This document shows, piece after piece, positions 62,694 to 64,000 of a stretch of 64,000 bases of DNA; the first letter of the stretch is position 1; each line of letters begins with the position of its first letter. The DNA is from an uncultured Oligoflexia bacterium. GTDB lineage: Bacteria; Bdellovibrionota; Bacteriovoracia; Bacteriovoracales; Bacteriovoracaceae. The notes beneath the pieces are model-generated. The model was given only the letters and a program-made list of their open reading frames with translations, made no database searches and was not told the origin of the DNA. Made by a program: the position numbers and the translations under genes. The stretch covers positions 1 to 64,000 of the forward strand of contig CAKZJW010000076.1 in assembly GCA_937120495.1 (NCBI GenBank), written 5' to 3'.

Positions 62694-63336
62694 TTAAAAA
62701 ATCCAATAAGCTAGCACTTCCTTGATTATTCTCAAAATAGTCAAAGTCTATAGATATACCACAACTAAAGAGAAGAACTTTTTGTTCTGGTGTGAGACTA
62801 TTATTTAGCTTAATTAGATATCCATCACTGTCTGTAAAAACTTCTTTTACAAAACCTTGCCACTTTTTTGTAATAATACCTACATTTTGGTTCATATTAT
62901 TAAAAATTGGAAAGCTCCATATCCTCCAAAAAGGACTTTTAACTCTAAATATTTCTCGTTCGCTAGAGTCTAGTACTGAATATACCTTAGAGAACAGTGA
63001 AAAACGTCTGTGGATTGATCCATACTTTTTGTTTTCTAATTGAATATTGAGATCAGAGAAAAACCAAAAGAAACGTCTATTAAATTGAAGAAGTTTCTCT
63101 CCCGAATTATCCATCACAATAATCTCAAATGGCCTATGTGACCTTAAAAAAATGCGCTTCAATGTATGAAGTATCCCGCTTCCTTGTTCAATGATAAAGC
63201 CAAGCTCGTTTTTTTGTTCATCTAGGATTTGGTATTTGTTTTTTGTTTCAAATCCACTGAAGATTTCAATCCATTCTTTTTTCTGTTGAATTATAAAGGC
63301 ATCACTTTTTTTAATGAAATCTTCGATAGAACTCAT
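62686..63336 (-). CDS. Phospholipid scramblase-like (LURP-one-related) protein
   Basis: A 216-residue protein with the scramblase/tubby-like beta-barrel pattern: NKYQILDEQKNELGFIIEQ, HRPFEIIVMDNSGEKLLQFN, RFFWFFSDLNIQ, YSVLDSSEREIFRVKSPFW and NVGIITKKWQGF, i.e. repeating 'Y.i.d..g..' strands ending in a Trp-rich segment. The final hydrophobic helix seen in the family is weak here. Bacterial members are poorly characterised. ATG 63336 overlaps the ileS stop (ATGA). Confidence 0.65.
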   Translation of the reverse strand: MSSIEDFIKKSDAFIIQQKKEWIEIFSGFETKNKYQILDEQKNELGFIIEQGSGILHTLKRIFLRSHRPFEIIVMDNSGEKLLQFNRRFFWFFSDLNIQLENKKYGSIHRRFSLFSKVYSVLDSSEREIFRVKSPFWRIWSFPIFNNMNQNVGIITKKWQGFVKEVFTDSDGYLIKLNNSLTPEQKVLLFSCGISIDFDYFENNQGSASLLDFLNG

Positions 63337-64000
63337 TTACTGATTCCAATATTGATCCAGAAGTCTTCTTGTTCAATCTTATGTTCTAAAGATTTCTCAT
63401 TCTTCTTATCAACAGATGCAACTTTTATTTCTGTGGTAAGAGTTTCAGTCTGTATATAGTTTGAGAACTTTGAAACAATGTTCTCAATAAGGTCAGATGA
63501 CTCTAGTGTTACAATAATTCGATCTTCAACATTGAATCCCAGGTCTTTTCTAGAGCGCTGAATTCTGTTTACAAACTCACGGGCCATACCTTCATCAACT
63601 AGCTCTTGTGTAAGATTTGTATCAAGGTCAATAGAGATCCATCTATTTGAGATTGCGTTTGAACCTTCATGGGCCTCTCTGTAGATCAATAAATCTTCCG
63701 GTTCAAGAGTTTGATCCATAAGTGTAATGTTTTCTCCTGCCTCAACAAGCTTCAATTCACTTGATTCAATCTTAGAAATTGGTCCAAAGAATTTTTTGAA
63801 TTCTTTTCCTAATTTTTTTCCTAAAACTCTTGAGTTTGGCTTTGCATATAGTTTGATGTGCTTGTCTTCATTATTGTCGTACTTCACAGTCTTTACGTTT
63901 AATTCAACTTTCAAAAAGTCTTCAAGTTCACTAACAGCATCTAATAAATCTTGATCTTGATGGATAACAGTCAAGCTCGATAGAGGAGTTTTAACTTTTA
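63333..64000 (-). CDS. ileS: Isoleucyl-tRNA synthetase, C-terminal part (5' end beyond the window)
   Basis: The open frame continues past base 64000 (codons for KVKTPLSSLTV upstream of the first internal start), so only the last 220 or so residues are present. They match the C-terminal anticodon-side domain of long-type IleRS: KLYAKPNSRVLGKKLGKEFK, an insert with LEPEDLLIYREA, and SIDLDTNLTQELVDEGMARE with FVNRIQRSRKDLGF. The catalytic HIGH and KMSKS motifs lie outside. It heads an operon with two small downstream genes. Confidence 0.88.
   Translation of the reverse strand, partial: KVKTPLSSLTVIHQDQDLLDAVSELEDFLKVELNVKTVKYDNNEDKHIKLYAKPNSRVLGKKLGKEFKKFFGPISKIESSELKLVEAGENITLMDQTLEPEDLLIYREAHEGSNAISNRWISIDLDTNLTQELVDEGMAREFVNRIQRSRKDLGFNVEDRIIVTLESSDLIENIVSKFSNYIQTETLTTEIKVASVDKKNEKSLEHKIEQEDFWINIGISK

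Noticed and set aside
1-64000. CRISPR array, prophage or insertion sequence
   Set aside because: Read-through showed no regularly spaced repeats, Cas genes, transposases, integrases or phage structural genes.

Overview
This is an AT-rich bacterial chromosome segment, densely packed with genes on both strands, with Shine-Dalgarno (SD) starts, many TTG and GTG starts, and ATGA overlaps inside operons. The mix of genes (PIN-PhoH, two PilZ proteins, ClpPX-Lon, many signal-peptide and lipobox proteins, secreted peptidoglycan enzymes and proteases) fits a low-GC marine-type Bdellovibrionota of the Bacteriovorax/Halobacteriovorax kind. That assignment is an inference from gene content; no 16S gene is present.

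Layout: 1-352 is the 5' end of a PorP/SprF-like outer-membrane gene of Bacteroidota type, which is foreign-looking. 499-4311 holds a ChaN-like protein and a 942-residue protein resembling a catalytically degenerate DNA methylase. 4533-7320 is rsmD-coaD-aminotransferase. 7367-11408 is a lipoprotein/outer-membrane barrel pair, PIN-PhoH and a PilZ protein. 12260-17666 is the protein quality-control block clpP-clpX-lon with a secreted repeat protein between clpX and lon. 17737-22492 carries phospholipase PldA, tRNA-Val, a nitrobindin-like protein, SelO, an ArsC-like protein and a HAAS-domain membrane protein. 22633-27241 has a second PilZ protein, a lipoprotein, a cyclophilin and the zinc ribbon-recJ-truA operon. 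27390-32623 has a secreted Met-rich coiled-coil protein, NhaC, a PhoX-like Tat protein and a small secreted protein.

32748-41548 is the most distinctive region: moaA divergent from a seven-gene periplasmic nitrate reductase cluster. The order is napA, a diheme lipoprotein cytochrome, NapG-like, NapH-like, a His-rich membrane-anchored protein, a larger NapH/NosR-like polyferredoxin with histidines in its C-terminal membrane part, and a second NapG-like ferredoxin. Recognisable NapB, NapC and NapD are absent. An FNR-type palindrome lies between moaA and napA.

41552-49938 has a secreted DUF255 protein, tRNA-Gly, a pseudo HD-GYP protein, a KamA/EpmB-like enzyme, a DEDDh exonuclease and an lpd-E2 pair. 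50108-58554 holds secreted proteins: a possible clan CD peptidase, an MsrB-MsrA fusion, and an overlapping pair made of an intact YkuD L,D-transpeptidase followed by a paralogue that has lost the catalytic His and Cys but ends in a transglycosylase-like domain. 58551-64000 has YciO/Sua5-like, RarA, rpsU with a ten-base SD, a secreted trypsin-like protease, and an operon of ileS (5' end beyond the window), a scramblase-like protein and a secreted protein.

The genes combine housekeeping, anaerobic or microaerobic nitrate respiration with its molybdenum cofactor supply, periplasmic redox repair, and an envelope/peptidoglycan toolkit that would suit a predator. No CRISPR array, integrase, transposase or prophage module was seen.
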